A DNA stretch of 12,528 nt. It comes from Deltaproteobacteria bacterium. GTDB taxonomy: Bacteria > Myxococcota_A > UBA9160. Below the pieces are notes generated by a model. The model did no database searches, was not told the origin of the DNA, and saw only the letters and a list, made by a program, of their open reading frames with translations. The stretch spans positions 8,352 to 20,879 of the forward strand of contig DOUU01000308.1 in NCBI GenBank assembly GCA_003520425.1, given 5' to 3'. Positions 1 through 6,473 of this stretch are shown piece after piece (the first letter of the stretch is position 1; every line of letters starts with the position of its first letter). Position numbers and translations under genes: made by a program.

Positions 1-39
1 ACGACGCCGGGCGCGCCCCTCGCGGCGGCGGCGCGCTGA
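1..39 (+). CDS. C-terminal end of an upstream gene (partial)
   Basis: Frame 1 is open from the window edge and ends in TGA at 37-39, giving a tail of about twelve residues (TTPGAPLAAAAR). The stop shares its last base with the ATG of the next gene (TGATG), an arrangement typical of translationally coupled genes. There is no clear Shine-Dalgarno sequence before that ATG, which fits re-initiation after an upstream gene. Too little is present to name a product. A chance open frame in GC-rich DNA cannot be excluded. Confidence 0.4.
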   Translation, partial: TTPGAPLAAAAR

Positions 40-590
40 TGTCGGCGAGGCGCCGTGACGGCGGCGACACCGATCCCGCCGATCGGGCTGCGCTCGATGC
101 GGCGCTCTCGGGCGTAAAGCCCCTGCGCCGGGGAGCGGTGCTTGCGCGCCCGTCCAGCCGCACCGCGACGAAGCCCGCGCCGCGCGTGCGGGAGGAGTCG
201 CCTCCCGAACAGCATCCCTTCCAGATTGTGACAAGTGGCGAGCGCGTCGAAGGCGTCGCCGTCGGCGTCGACCGCGCATGGCTGCGGCGCCTGCGAGCCG
301 GAGACGTGCGGGTCGAGTCTCGCGTCGATCTCCACGGCTTGAATGCGCGAAGCGCCCACGTCGCGGTGCGACGCGCCCTCGAGCGTGCGCATGCAGACGG
401 ACGCCGCTGCGTACTGGTCGTGCACGGCAGGGGCTTGCACTCGCCCGAAGGGCCGGTGCTGCGTGCGTTTCTGCTGCGCTGGCTGACCGAAAGCCGTGTC
501 GCTCCGATCGTCATGGCGTTTGCTTCTGCGCGGCCCCGAGACGGGGGCGACGGCGCGACCTATGTCCTGCTGCGGCGCTCGCGCGCCTAG
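39..590 (+). CDS. Smr-domain protein (Smr/MutS2 C-terminal family)
   Basis: A 183-residue protein. Residues 1-90 are basic, low in complexity and probably disordered. Residues 94-181 form an Smr domain: VDLHG at 96-100 matches the family's (L)DLHG motif, VVHGRG at 127-132 matches the HGxG motif, and the end [12 protein letters not shown] at 169-180 matches the family's closing strand. Stand-alone Smr proteins are nucleic-acid-binding proteins, and some have nicking endonuclease or ribonuclease activity; the substrate here is unknown. MutS ATPase domains are absent, so this is the short YdaL/SmrA-like form rather than MutS2. The ATG overlaps the preceding stop, and aroC starts 59 bases after the TAG, so co-transcription with aroC is likely. 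Family assignment is firm; cellular role is not. Confidence 0.88.
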   Translation: MSARRRDGGDTDPADRAALDAALSGVKPLRRGAVLARPSSRTATKPAPRVREESPPEQHPFQIVTSGERVEGVAVGVDRAWLRRLRAGDVRVESRVDLHGLNARSAHVAVRRALERAHADGRRCVLVVHGRGLHSPEGPVLRAFLLRWLTESRVAPIVMAFASARPRDGGDGATYVLLRRSRA

Positions 591-649
591 CCCGACCTCC
601 CTTTGCGACGTATCCTCCGGATCGGGCATTCGCCACGCCCGAGGAACCC

Positions 650-1756
650 GTGGGAAGCCAGTTCGGGCAGGCCTTCCGCATCACCACGTTCGGGGAATCG
701 CATGGGGGCGCCGTGGGCGTCGTCATCGACGGCTGCCCGCCGCGATTGCCTCTTGCGCTCGCAGAGATCCAGCACGATCTCGATCGTCGTCGTCCCGGCC
801 AAAGTCGCCTCACGACCCAAAGGCAGGAATCCGACACCGCGGAGATTCTCTCGGGCGTCTTCGAAGGAAGGACCCTCGGGACTCCGATCGCCATCCTGGT
901 CCGAAACGAAGATGCCCGGCCCCAGGCCTACGAGCAGATGAAGGACGTCTTCCGGCCCTCCCACGCCGACTGGACCACGGAGGCGAAGTACGGCATTCGC
1001 AACTGGCAGGGAGGCGGACGCGCGAGCGCGCGGGAGACGGTGGGTCGCGTCGCCGCCGCTGCGGTGGCGCGCAAGCTCCTGCGCGTGGGTGCGGGGGTCG
1101 AGGTGCTCGCGTGGGTGTCACGGGTGCACCAGATCGAGGCCAAGATCGATCCGGCTGCCATCACGCTCGAGGCGGTCGAGTCGAACCCCGTCCGTTGCCC
1201 CGACGCCGCGGCGGCGGCGGAGATGATCGAGCGCATCGAGGCCGCTCGCCGGCGCGGCGACTCACTCGGGGGCGTGGTGGAGTGCGTGGCGCGCGGCGTG
1301 CCCCCGGGCCTTGGCGAACCGGTCTTCGACAAGCTGGAAGCGGATCTCGCCCGGGCTTTGCTGTCGCTTCCAGCCTCGAAGGGCTTCGAGATCGGAAGCG
1401 GCTTCGCGGGCACCACCATGACCGGCCTCGAGCACAACGATCCCTTCCTCCCGGGACCCGGCGGAGTCCCCCGCACGGCCTCCAATCGCTCCGGGGGCGT
1501 GCAGGGCGGGATCAGCAATGGCGAGCCGATTGTGGTGCGCGTCGGCTTCAAGCCCACGGCGACCATCGCCGCCGCCCAAAACACGGTGGACCGCGCGGGC
1601 CAGGCGGTCGTCCTTGAGGCGAAGGGACGGCACGATCCGTGCGTGCTTCCACGCGCCGTGCCGATGGTCGAAGCCATGGTGTGCCTCGTCTTGGCCGACC
1701 ACTGGCTGCGCCAGCGCACCGTCGATGTGCTGCCGCGCTTCTCGCCGTCCGACTAG
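650..1756 (+). CDS. aroC: Chorismate synthase
   Basis: This enzyme converts 5-enolpyruvylshikimate-3-phosphate to chorismate, the last step of the shikimate pathway, using reduced FMN in the cytoplasm. The protein is 368 residues, normal for the family. Visible signatures are GESHG at 15-19, RRRPGQS at 47-53, the [13 protein letters not shown] block at 121-133, [14 protein letters not shown] at 281-294 and [16 protein letters not shown] at 328-342. The frame stays open far upstream, but homology begins at [19 protein letters not shown] therefore chose the GTG at 650, which has GAGGA at 641-645 as a plausible ribosome binding site. The preceding Smr gene ends 59 bases upstream and the EamA transporter starts 23 bases after the stop, on the same strand. 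A bifunctional form with a built-in flavin reductase is not apparent. Confidence 0.97.
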   Translation: MGSQFGQAFRITTFGESHGGAVGVVIDGCPPRLPLALAEIQHDLDRRRPGQSRLTTQRQESDTAEILSGVFEGRTLGTPIAILVRNEDARPQAYEQMKDVFRPSHADWTTEAKYGIRNWQGGGRASARETVGRVAAAAVARKLLRVGAGVEVLAWVSRVHQIEAKIDPAAITLEAVESNPVRCPDAAAAAEMIERIEAARRRGDSLGGVVECVARGVPPGLGEPVFDKLEADLARALLSLPASKGFEIGSGFAGTTMTGLEHNDPFLPGPGGVPRTASNRSGGVQGGISNGEPIVVRVGFKPTATIAAAQNTVDRAGQAVVLEAKGRHDPCVLPRAVPMVEAMVCLVLADHWLRQRTVDVLPRFSPSD

Positions 1757-1779
1757 GGCGCCGCCGGCGAAGGCGTGTG

Positions 1780-2832
1780 ATGCCGCTGCCCCGCCGCGCA
1801 ACCCTTCTGGCCCTCGCCTCGGCCCTCCTTTTCAGCGCCGCCGCTCCGGCCGGCAGAGTGCTGCTTAAAGACCTGCCTCCCCTCACCCTCGCGGGCCTGC
1901 TCTACTTGGGCGCCGCCCTCGGTGTCATGCCGGCAGTGCTGCGCGGGCGCGGCAGGATCGCTCGAGGGGACGGCGCAGGGCATGACACGCGGGCGAGCTG
2001 GCGGCATCTCGCGGGCGCCATCGTCGCGGGCGGCATCGTCGCCCCCGTGCTGCTGCTCCTCGCCCTCGAGCGCGAAGGCGCGAGCGTGGTGTCGCTGTGG
2101 CTCAACCTCGAGCTCGCCGCGACGGCGTTGCTCGGCATCGCATTCTTCAGCGAGCACCTCCACCGCCAGGGCTGGTTCGGCGTGGGAGGTGCGGTCGCTG
2201 CGGGAGCGCTGCTCGCGGCCGGCGGAGGCTGGCCCGGCCTGAGCGCCGGCATGCTCTTGGCGGGGGCTTGCCTTTGCTGGGGACTCGACAACCAGTGGAC
2301 GGCGCTCGTCGATGGGCTCTCTCCTGCGCAGAGCACGCTCTTTAAGGGACTTGTTGCCGGAGGCGTGAACCTGGCGCTCGGATTCGCGATCGAGCCCAGC
2401 CTCCTGGCGCCCTACCCCCTGCTCGCGGCGCTCGTCGTGGGCGCGCTCTGCTACGGGGCGAGCATCGCGCTCCACATTGCGGCCTCTCAGGATCTCGGGG
2501 CGACCCGGGCACAGGCCATCTTCGCGAGCGCACCGTTTTTCGGCGCGGCGCTCTCCGTCGCCGCGCTGGGAGAGCCCTTCGGGTTGCGAGAGGCCGCGGC
2601 GGCCGTCGCTTTTGCGCTCTCCGTGGCGCTCGTCTTGCGCGACCGGCACGGCCACTTCCACGCACATGCAACCATCGAACACACCCACAGCCACCGGCAC
2701 GACGATGGCCATCATCTTCACATTCATCCCGGCGCAGGGCCGTGGCTCCGGCACTCCCACTGGCATCGCCATGCGCCGTTTGCGCACGCCCACCCCCATC
2801 GCCCGGATCTCCACCACCGGCACGATCACTGA
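1780..2832 (+). CDS. EamA/DMT-family membrane transporter with His-rich C-terminal tail
   Basis: A 350-residue inner-membrane protein of the drug/metabolite transporter superfamily. About ten hydrophobic segments fill residues 8-287 in two EamA-like halves. LALEREGASVVSLWLNLE (95-112) and ATRAQAIFASAPFFGAALS (241-259) occupy equivalent places in the two repeats, and GEPFGLREA lies at 264-272. After the last helix, residues 290-350 form a tail with 23 histidines in 61 positions, including HTHSHRHDDGHH at 301-312 and a closing PDLHHRHDH. Such a tail should bind divalent metal and sit in the cytoplasm or periplasm according to topology. I recall similar tails on other EamA proteins, so it is probably a subfamily trait. 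Substrate is unknown. ATG 1780 is preceded by GAAGG at 1769-1773; the in-frame GTG at 1777 is an alternative. Confidence 0.9.
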   Translation: MPLPRRATLLALASALLFSAAAPAGRVLLKDLPPLTLAGLLYLGAALGVMPAVLRGRGRIARGDGAGHDTRASWRHLAGAIVAGGIVAPVLLLLALEREGASVVSLWLNLELAATALLGIAFFSEHLHRQGWFGVGGAVAAGALLAAGGGWPGLSAGMLLAGACLCWGLDNQWTALVDGLSPAQSTLFKGLVAGGVNLALGFAIEPSLLAPYPLLAALVVGALCYGASIALHIAASQDLGATRAQAIFASAPFFGAALSVAALGEPFGLREAAAAVAFALSVALVLRDRHGHFHAHATIEHTHSHRHDDGHHLHIHPGAGPWLRHSHWHRHAPFAHAHPHRPDLHHRHDH

Positions 2833-2853
2833 GCGCGCTGTGCGCCGGCGCGG

Positions 2854-3234
2854 CTAGGGAAGGAGCACGAAGCCCGCGATCGCCGCGCCGGCGGCCGCGA
2901 GGAAGGCGGCTACGCCGAGCATCCCATGCGCAGCGGTGGCGCGGGACGCCCCCTCCTCGATCCGATGGCCGAGCATCGCGGCCGCCACAAAGAGCGCCGC
3001 CGCGAGCGTGCCGAGGAGCGCGTGCAGCGTTGTGAAGGGCGCCTGGTCGCGCAGGAAGAACATGGACAGCGGTCCTCCCGCGAAGCCCACGAGCACGGCG
3101 ACCACGGCGGGCTTTGCAAGGCGCAGATGGCGCCTGCGGGCCCCGGCTGCCCTGGGGCCGCGAGAAAGACGCGCCCGTCGCAGCGCCAAGCCCGCGCGCA
3201 GGGCCAGGCCTGCGAGGGCGACCGAGCCCACCAT
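2854..3234 (-). CDS. DUF4079-like four-helix membrane protein, N-terminus uncertain
   Basis: From the first ATG this is 126 residues with hydrophobic segments near 2-18, 41-62, 68-88 and 103-125. The pattern LAKPAVVAVLVGFAGG (39-54), TTLHALLG (68-75), LGHRIEEG (88-95) and AHGMLGV (102-108) resembles DUF4079 proteins, which carry conserved histidines in a cytochrome b561-like arrangement. Histidines 71, 90 and 103 are heme-ligand candidates by inference only. The reading frame continues upstream of the ATG as ...RLVAYGHPLW, which looks like genuine family sequence, up to a TGA at 3297-3295. No ATG, GTG or TTG lies in that extension; only CTG 3294 is available. The ATG at 3234 has no Shine-Dalgarno sequence. 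The gene follows the molybdopterin-binding gene directly and converges on the EamA gene. Confidence 0.7.
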   Translation of the reverse strand: MVGSVALAGLALRAGLALRRARLSRGPRAAGARRRHLRLAKPAVVAVLVGFAGGPLSMFFLRDQAPFTTLHALLGTLAAALFVAAAMLGHRIEEGASRATAAHGMLGVAAFLAAAGAAIAGFVLLP

Positions 3235-3276
3235 CCACAGCGGGTGGCCATAAGCAACGAGGCGCGCCGAGGGGCT

Positions 3277-3294
3277 CTGGATCGCGGGATCCAG
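3277..3294 (-). repeat. Perfect 7-bp inverted repeat (hairpin) directly after the preceding stop codon
   Basis: CTGGATC at 3277-3283 and GATCCAG at 3288-3294 are exact inverted copies around a four-base loop. On the minus-strand transcript the hairpin begins on the base right after the TGA of the molybdopterin-binding gene. It covers the possible CTG start of the DUF4079 gene. No U-tract follows, so it is not a standard intrinsic terminator. It could affect initiation or mRNA stability. Confidence 0.5.
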
Positions 3295-4020
3295 TCACTC
3301 GACCTTCTGCACCGCTTCGGCGGGCAGCCGCGCGAGGAGCGCGTCGAGGGCGCGGCCGAGATACGCGGGATCTCGCGACTCGAGCGTCACCATCACGTGA
3401 TAGGTCCCCTCTCCCGTACGCGGGTAGGAGCCCATCAAAAGGTCCGGGAACTCCGAGAGCGTCTCGTTCAGGTAGTGGGCAATGTCGCTCTCCCGCTGCA
3501 TCAGGTAGACCCGTTTCAGCTGAAACGGCACACCTCGGAACCGATCACGAACGGACAGGAACTTCTTGCGAAACAGCTCGGGGATCCCAGGGAAGATGTA
3601 CACGTTTTTGACCACGATCACGGGGAACCACAGATCCCCGGCGTCGAGCAGGACTGCGCCGCTCGGCAAGAAGGCCATCTTGAGCTGGCTTTTGTTGGGC
3701 GGGTGGCCCTGCGCGCGCTCGATCCGCTCCGCCACCGACTTGTTCAGCTCGAGGGGCTGACGAAACGCCAACGCGACCCCGTCCATGGTGAGGTCGTCAT
3801 GGGTCGGGCCTACGCCGCCGGAGGTAAAGACAAACTCGTGACGCTCGCTCATCTCCCGCACGTCCTGGGCGATCGTTTCGATCACGTCCGGGATCACGTG
3901 GATGCGCTCGACGTCGACGCCGAGCGCTCGCAGCTCGCGGCACAGAAAAGGGGAGTTCGTATCGACGACTTTGCCCGAGAGGATCTCGTTGCCGATCACG
4001 AGGATTCCCGCACTGGGCAT
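3295..4020 (-). CDS. CinA-type molybdopterin-binding domain protein (stand-alone)
   Basis: A 241-residue cytoplasmic protein made only of the MoaB/Mog-type molybdopterin-binding fold found at the N-terminus of CinA. Signatures are GNEILSGKVVDTNS (10-23) near the start, FTSGGVGPTHDDLT (65-78), LPSGAVLLD (118-126) and YIFPGIPELF (141-150). The C-terminal nicotinamide-nucleotide amidase domain of full CinA is missing. The protein therefore resembles the short COG1058 form, which in related proteins is linked to ADP-ribose or nucleotide pyrophosphatase activity rather than to cofactor synthesis. Start ATG 4020 was chosen because homology begins at its second residues; an in-frame TTG at 4056 would add twelve unconserved residues and overlap the divergent promoter. 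The next minus-strand gene, DUF4079, follows with no gap, so the two are probably co-transcribed. Confidence 0.88.
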   Translation of the reverse strand: MPSAGILVIGNEILSGKVVDTNSPFLCRELRALGVDVERIHVIPDVIETIAQDVREMSERHEFVFTSGGVGPTHDDLTMDGVALAFRQPLELNKSVAERIERAQGHPPNKSQLKMAFLPSGAVLLDAGDLWFPVIVVKNVYIFPGIPELFRKKFLSVRDRFRGVPFQLKRVYLMQRESDIAHYLNETLSEFPDLLMGSYPRTGEGTYHVMVTLESRDPAYLGRALDALLARLPAEAVQKVE

Positions 4021-4047
4021 GGCCGCAGGGTATCGAAGAGGCTGGGA

Positions 4048-4060
4048 CCGGTTCAACCGG
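4048..4060. promoter_or_regulatory. Palindrome CCGGTTcAACCGG, candidate operator
   Basis: Six-base arms are perfect inverted copies around one central base. The site lies in the 53-bp gap between the divergent molybdopterin-binding gene (starts 4020) and ferredoxin gene (starts 4074), one base upstream of the TACAAT hexamer. A dimeric regulator bound here would block RNA polymerase at the ferredoxin promoter. The symmetry is seen directly; the regulatory role is inferred. Confidence 0.5.
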
Positions 4061-4061
4061 G

Positions 4062-4067
4062 TACAAT
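4062..4067 (+). promoter_or_regulatory. -10 hexamer TACAAT for the ferredoxin operon, leaderless-type spacing
   Basis: TACAAT matches five of six consensus bases and ends exactly six bases before the GTG at 4074, so transcription would begin at or next to the start codon. There is no Shine-Dalgarno sequence between them. At 17-base spacing the -35 position reads AGGCTG, a poor match. This supports a leaderless mRNA. Confidence 0.6.
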
Positions 4068-4073
4068 AGCGGC

Positions 4074-4421
4074 GTGGACCTTAAGGTGCGTTTCCTCCCC
4101 TCCGGCCGGATCCTGCGCGTCACGCCCGGGACGAACCTGCTCGAAGCCGCCCGCGCAGCGGGGCTCCCGATCGCGCAAGCCTGCAGCGGTGAGGGCCTGT
4201 GCGGCCGCTGCGCGGTGCTTGTCGTGCGCGGCGCCGACGGCATCGCACCGGAGAGGGAGCCCGAGCGCCAAGCCAAACGACGCAACCGTGTGGCGCCCGA
4301 GCTCCGCCTCGCATGTCAGGTGGTGCCAAGCACGGACGTCGAAGTGACGGCCAGCTACTGGGGAAGGGGGAGAGATGAAGGGCATCCGGATCGGTCTTTC
4401 GCTGGGCGAACTCGCGGGTGA
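4074..4421 (+). CDS. [2Fe-2S] ferredoxin
   Basis: A 115-residue soluble electron carrier with a beta-grasp ferredoxin fold. The cluster ligands are C37, C43, C46 and C81 (C-x5-C-x2-C-x34-C), within ACSGEGLCGRC and LRLACQVV. The segment GTNLLEAARAAGLPI (19-33) is the usual helix before the cluster loop. The spacing is like adrenodoxin and the N-terminal domains of corrinoid-activating RACo-type proteins. The domain ends near residue 96. The last ~19 residues are encoded inside the start of the next gene (47-base overlap) and look unconserved. GTG 4074 is the start because the beta-strand DLKVRFLPSG begins there and a TACAAT box sits six bases before it. The likely electron partner is the LLM oxidoreductase or an unseen enzyme; this is inference. 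Confidence 0.88.
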   Translation: MDLKVRFLPSGRILRVTPGTNLLEAARAAGLPIAQACSGEGLCGRCAVLVVRGADGIAPEREPERQAKRRNRVAPELRLACQVVPSTDVEVTASYWGRGRDEGHPDRSFAGRTRG

Positions 4422-5316
4422 CACGAGCGGCGGTCTGGAAGCTTCCGTCCAGCAATTTGCGCGAGCCGAGGCCTCCGGCTTCCAGACGGCGTGGGTGCCC
4501 AATATCTTCTCGTTCGACGCGATGACGCTGCTCGCTCTCGCGGGTTTGCGGACGCGCTCCATCGAGCTTGGCACCGCCGTGGTCCCGACCTTCTCGCGGC
4601 ATCCCTTCTACATGGCCCAGCAAGCCCTCTCCACGGCGGTGGCGACGGGGGGTCGCTTTGTGCTCGGGCTGGGTCCGAGCCACAAGGTTGTGATCGAAAA
4701 CATGCTGGGACTCTCCTTCCACAGGGTCGCCCAACACGTCGAAGAGTATGTTCGCGTGGTGAAGACGCTGGTCGAGACCGGCAAGGCGGCCTTCCAGGGC
4801 GAGTGCTATCGGGTGAACGCCGGTCTCCAGGTCGCTGGCGCCCGGCCGTTCCCCGTGCTGATCGGCGGGCTCGGCCCTCGGATGCGCAAGATCGCGGCGA
4901 CGATCGCCGACGGAACGATCACCTGGATGACCGGCAGGCGGACGATCGGGGAGACCCTGGCCCCGCAGATGCAAGCCGCTGCACGCGCTGCGGGACGCAA
5001 GGACTCGCCGCGCATCGTGTGTGGGCTCCCGGTGGTGGTGACCTCGGACGCCGCAGGCGCGCGCGAGGCCGCGTCGAAGTCCTTCGCCCTCTACGGCCAG
5101 CTCCCTTCCTATCGCGCGATGCTGGACCTCGAAGGCGCGAAGGGGCCCGGGGACGTCGTCGTCGCCGGAGACGCCCGCGAAGTCGAACGCCAGATCGAGG
5201 CGCTGGCGGCGGCAGGCGTGACCGACTTGAACGCTGCCGTGTTCCCGTACGGCCCTGACGCAAGAGCTTCGTTCGAGCGCACCTACGAAGTCTTGGCGGA
5301 GCTGGCTCGACGGTGA
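4375..5316 (+). CDS. Luciferase-like (LLM class) oxidoreductase, probably F420-dependent
   Basis: A 313-residue TIM-barrel enzyme of the bacterial luciferase superfamily. Seen are the N-terminal strand RIGLSLGE (5-12), AEASGFQTAWVPN (31-43), ELGTAVVPTFSRHP (64-77), the GGRFVLGLGPSH turn at 92-103 and PVLIGGLGPRMRKIAATIADGTITWM (160-185). The overall pattern resembles the F420-dependent MSMEG_4879-type family (TIGR03564 as I recall it), but FMN-dependent relatives such as alkanesulfonate monooxygenases share much of the fold. The cofactor and substrate are therefore not settled. A strong purine-rich ribosome binding site (AAGGGGGAGAG, just before 4375) lies inside the ferredoxin gene. Its stop overlaps the next start as GTGA, so translation is probably coupled to the trans-sulfuration enzyme downstream. 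Confidence 0.87.
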   Translation: MKGIRIGLSLGELAGDTSGGLEASVQQFARAEASGFQTAWVPNIFSFDAMTLLALAGLRTRSIELGTAVVPTFSRHPFYMAQQALSTAVATGGRFVLGLGPSHKVVIENMLGLSFHRVAQHVEEYVRVVKTLVETGKAAFQGECYRVNAGLQVAGARPFPVLIGGLGPRMRKIAATIADGTITWMTGRRTIGETLAPQMQAAARAAGRKDSPRIVCGLPVVVTSDAAGAREAASKSFALYGQLPSYRAMLDLEGAKGPGDVVVAGDAREVERQIEALAAAGVTDLNAAVFPYGPDARASFERTYEVLAELARR

Positions 5317-6473
5317 ACCGCAAATTTGAAACCCGGGCGATCCATGCAGGGCAAGAGCCCGACACCGCTACCGGAGCGACCATCACGCCGGTTTACCAGA
5401 CGGTGACCTTCACGCACGATGCGGTCGATCAGAACAAGGGGTTCGCATACTCGCGCACCGGAAATCCCACCCGCGCAGCTCTCGAGACCTGCCTCGCCTC
5501 CCTCGAGGGGGGCCGCTTCGCCCTGGCCTACGCATCGGGCATGGCGGCGGTCGCGGGAACGATGCAGGTCCTTTCCGCCGGCGACCACGTGGTGGTGGCC
5601 GACGATCTCTACGGGGGGAGCTACCGCCTTTTCACGCGCGTCCTTCCCCGCTACGCGATTCGTTTCAGCTTCGTCGATGCGACGCGCCCGGAGGAGGTGG
5701 CAAAGGCCATGGAGCCGGCGACGAAGATGGTGTGGATCGAAAGCCCGACGAACCCGCTGCTGCGGATCGTGGACGTGGCGGCGTGCGCGCAGATCGCCCG
5801 CCAGCACGGCGCGCTCCTCGTGGTCGACAACACGTTTGCGACTCCCTACCTGCAGAACCCGCTCGCCCTTGGCGCACACGTCGCGCTCCATTCCACGACG
5901 AAGTACATCGGGGGGCACTCCGACGTGGTGGGCGGGGCCCTCGTGGTGGACGACGAGGAGCTCCATCAAAGGCTCAAGTTCGCGCAGAATGCGACGGGCG
6001 GCGTTCCCGGCCCCTGGGATGCCTGGCTTACGCTGCGCGGTGTGAAGACGCTGGCGGTCCGGATGCGCCAGCACGAACGTGGGGCTTCCCGCGTCGCGGA
6101 GCGGCTCCGGGGTCGTCCCGAGGTGGCAAGCGTCGCCTGGCCTGGATTTGCCGACCATCCCGGGCACGACGTGGCGAGGCGACAGATGCGCGGCTTTGGC
6201 GGCATCGTGACCCTCGATCTGGTGGGCGGCGCGCCGGCAGCGCGCGCCTTTTGCGAGGCCCTCGAGCTCTTCTCGCTCGGCGAGAGCCTGGGCGGTGTCG
6301 AATCCCTGGTCGGCTACCCCTGGCTCATGAGTCATGCCGCATTCCCTCCCGAGGAAAAACGACGCAAGGGCATCAGCGAGGCCACCGTGCGTCTTTCCGT
6401 CGGCCTCGAGGATGCCGACGATCTCTGTGCGGACCTCGAGCAGGCCCTCGCGGCAGCGCGCGCGGCTGTGTGA
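5313..6473 (+). CDS. Cystathionine gamma-synthase / gamma-lyase (trans-sulfuration PLP enzyme)
   Basis: A 386-residue cytoplasmic enzyme of the Cys/Met-metabolism PLP family. Signatures are YSRTGNPT (46-53), SGMAA (75-79), YGGSYRLF (100-107), ESPTNPLLRIVD (143-154) and VDNTFATPYLQNP (171-183). The PLP lysine is K197 in HSTTKYIGGHSDVVGG, and SLGGVESL with VRLSVGLED near the C-terminus is typical of the substrate carboxylate site. The gamma-synthase makes cystathionine from an activated homoserine and cysteine for methionine; the gamma-lyase runs the reverse trans-sulfuration to cysteine. The sequence alone does not separate the two, so I give no symbol. The GTG at 5313 overlaps the LLM stop by four bases, and the gene's own TGA overlaps the start of the CbiX-type gene by four bases. 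Confidence 0.93.
   Translation: MNRKFETRAIHAGQEPDTATGATITPVYQTVTFTHDAVDQNKGFAYSRTGNPTRAALETCLASLEGGRFALAYASGMAAVAGTMQVLSAGDHVVVADDLYGGSYRLFTRVLPRYAIRFSFVDATRPEEVAKAMEPATKMVWIESPTNPLLRIVDVAACAQIARQHGALLVVDNTFATPYLQNPLALGAHVALHSTTKYIGGHSDVVGGALVVDDEELHQRLKFAQNATGGVPGPWDAWLTLRGVKTLAVRMRQHERGASRVAERLRGRPEVASVAWPGFADHPGHDVARRQMRGFGGIVTLDLVGGAPAARAFCEALELFSLGESLGGVESLVGYPWLMSHAAFPPEEKRRKGISEATVRLSVGLEDADDLCADLEQALAAARAAV

Noticed and set aside
278..649. Upstream extension of the chorismate synthase frame
   Set aside because: It overlaps the Smr gene and encodes Arg/Ala-rich sequence; AroC homology starts at the GTG at 650.
1753..2829. Open frame of 358 codons on the minus strand opposite the EamA gene
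   Set aside because: The plus strand has clear membrane-helix periodicity and EamA features; the minus product is highly charged and motif-free.
2842..2851. 10-base palindrome GCGCCGGCGC between the convergent EamA and DUF4079 genes
   Set aside because: Pure G/C palindromes are expected by chance in this composition and no T-tract makes it a terminator.
2926..4347. Open frame of 473 codons on the plus strand
   Set aside because: It crosses the DUF4079 gene, the molybdopterin-binding gene and the ferredoxin start in the wrong frame or strand; its composition is shadow-like.
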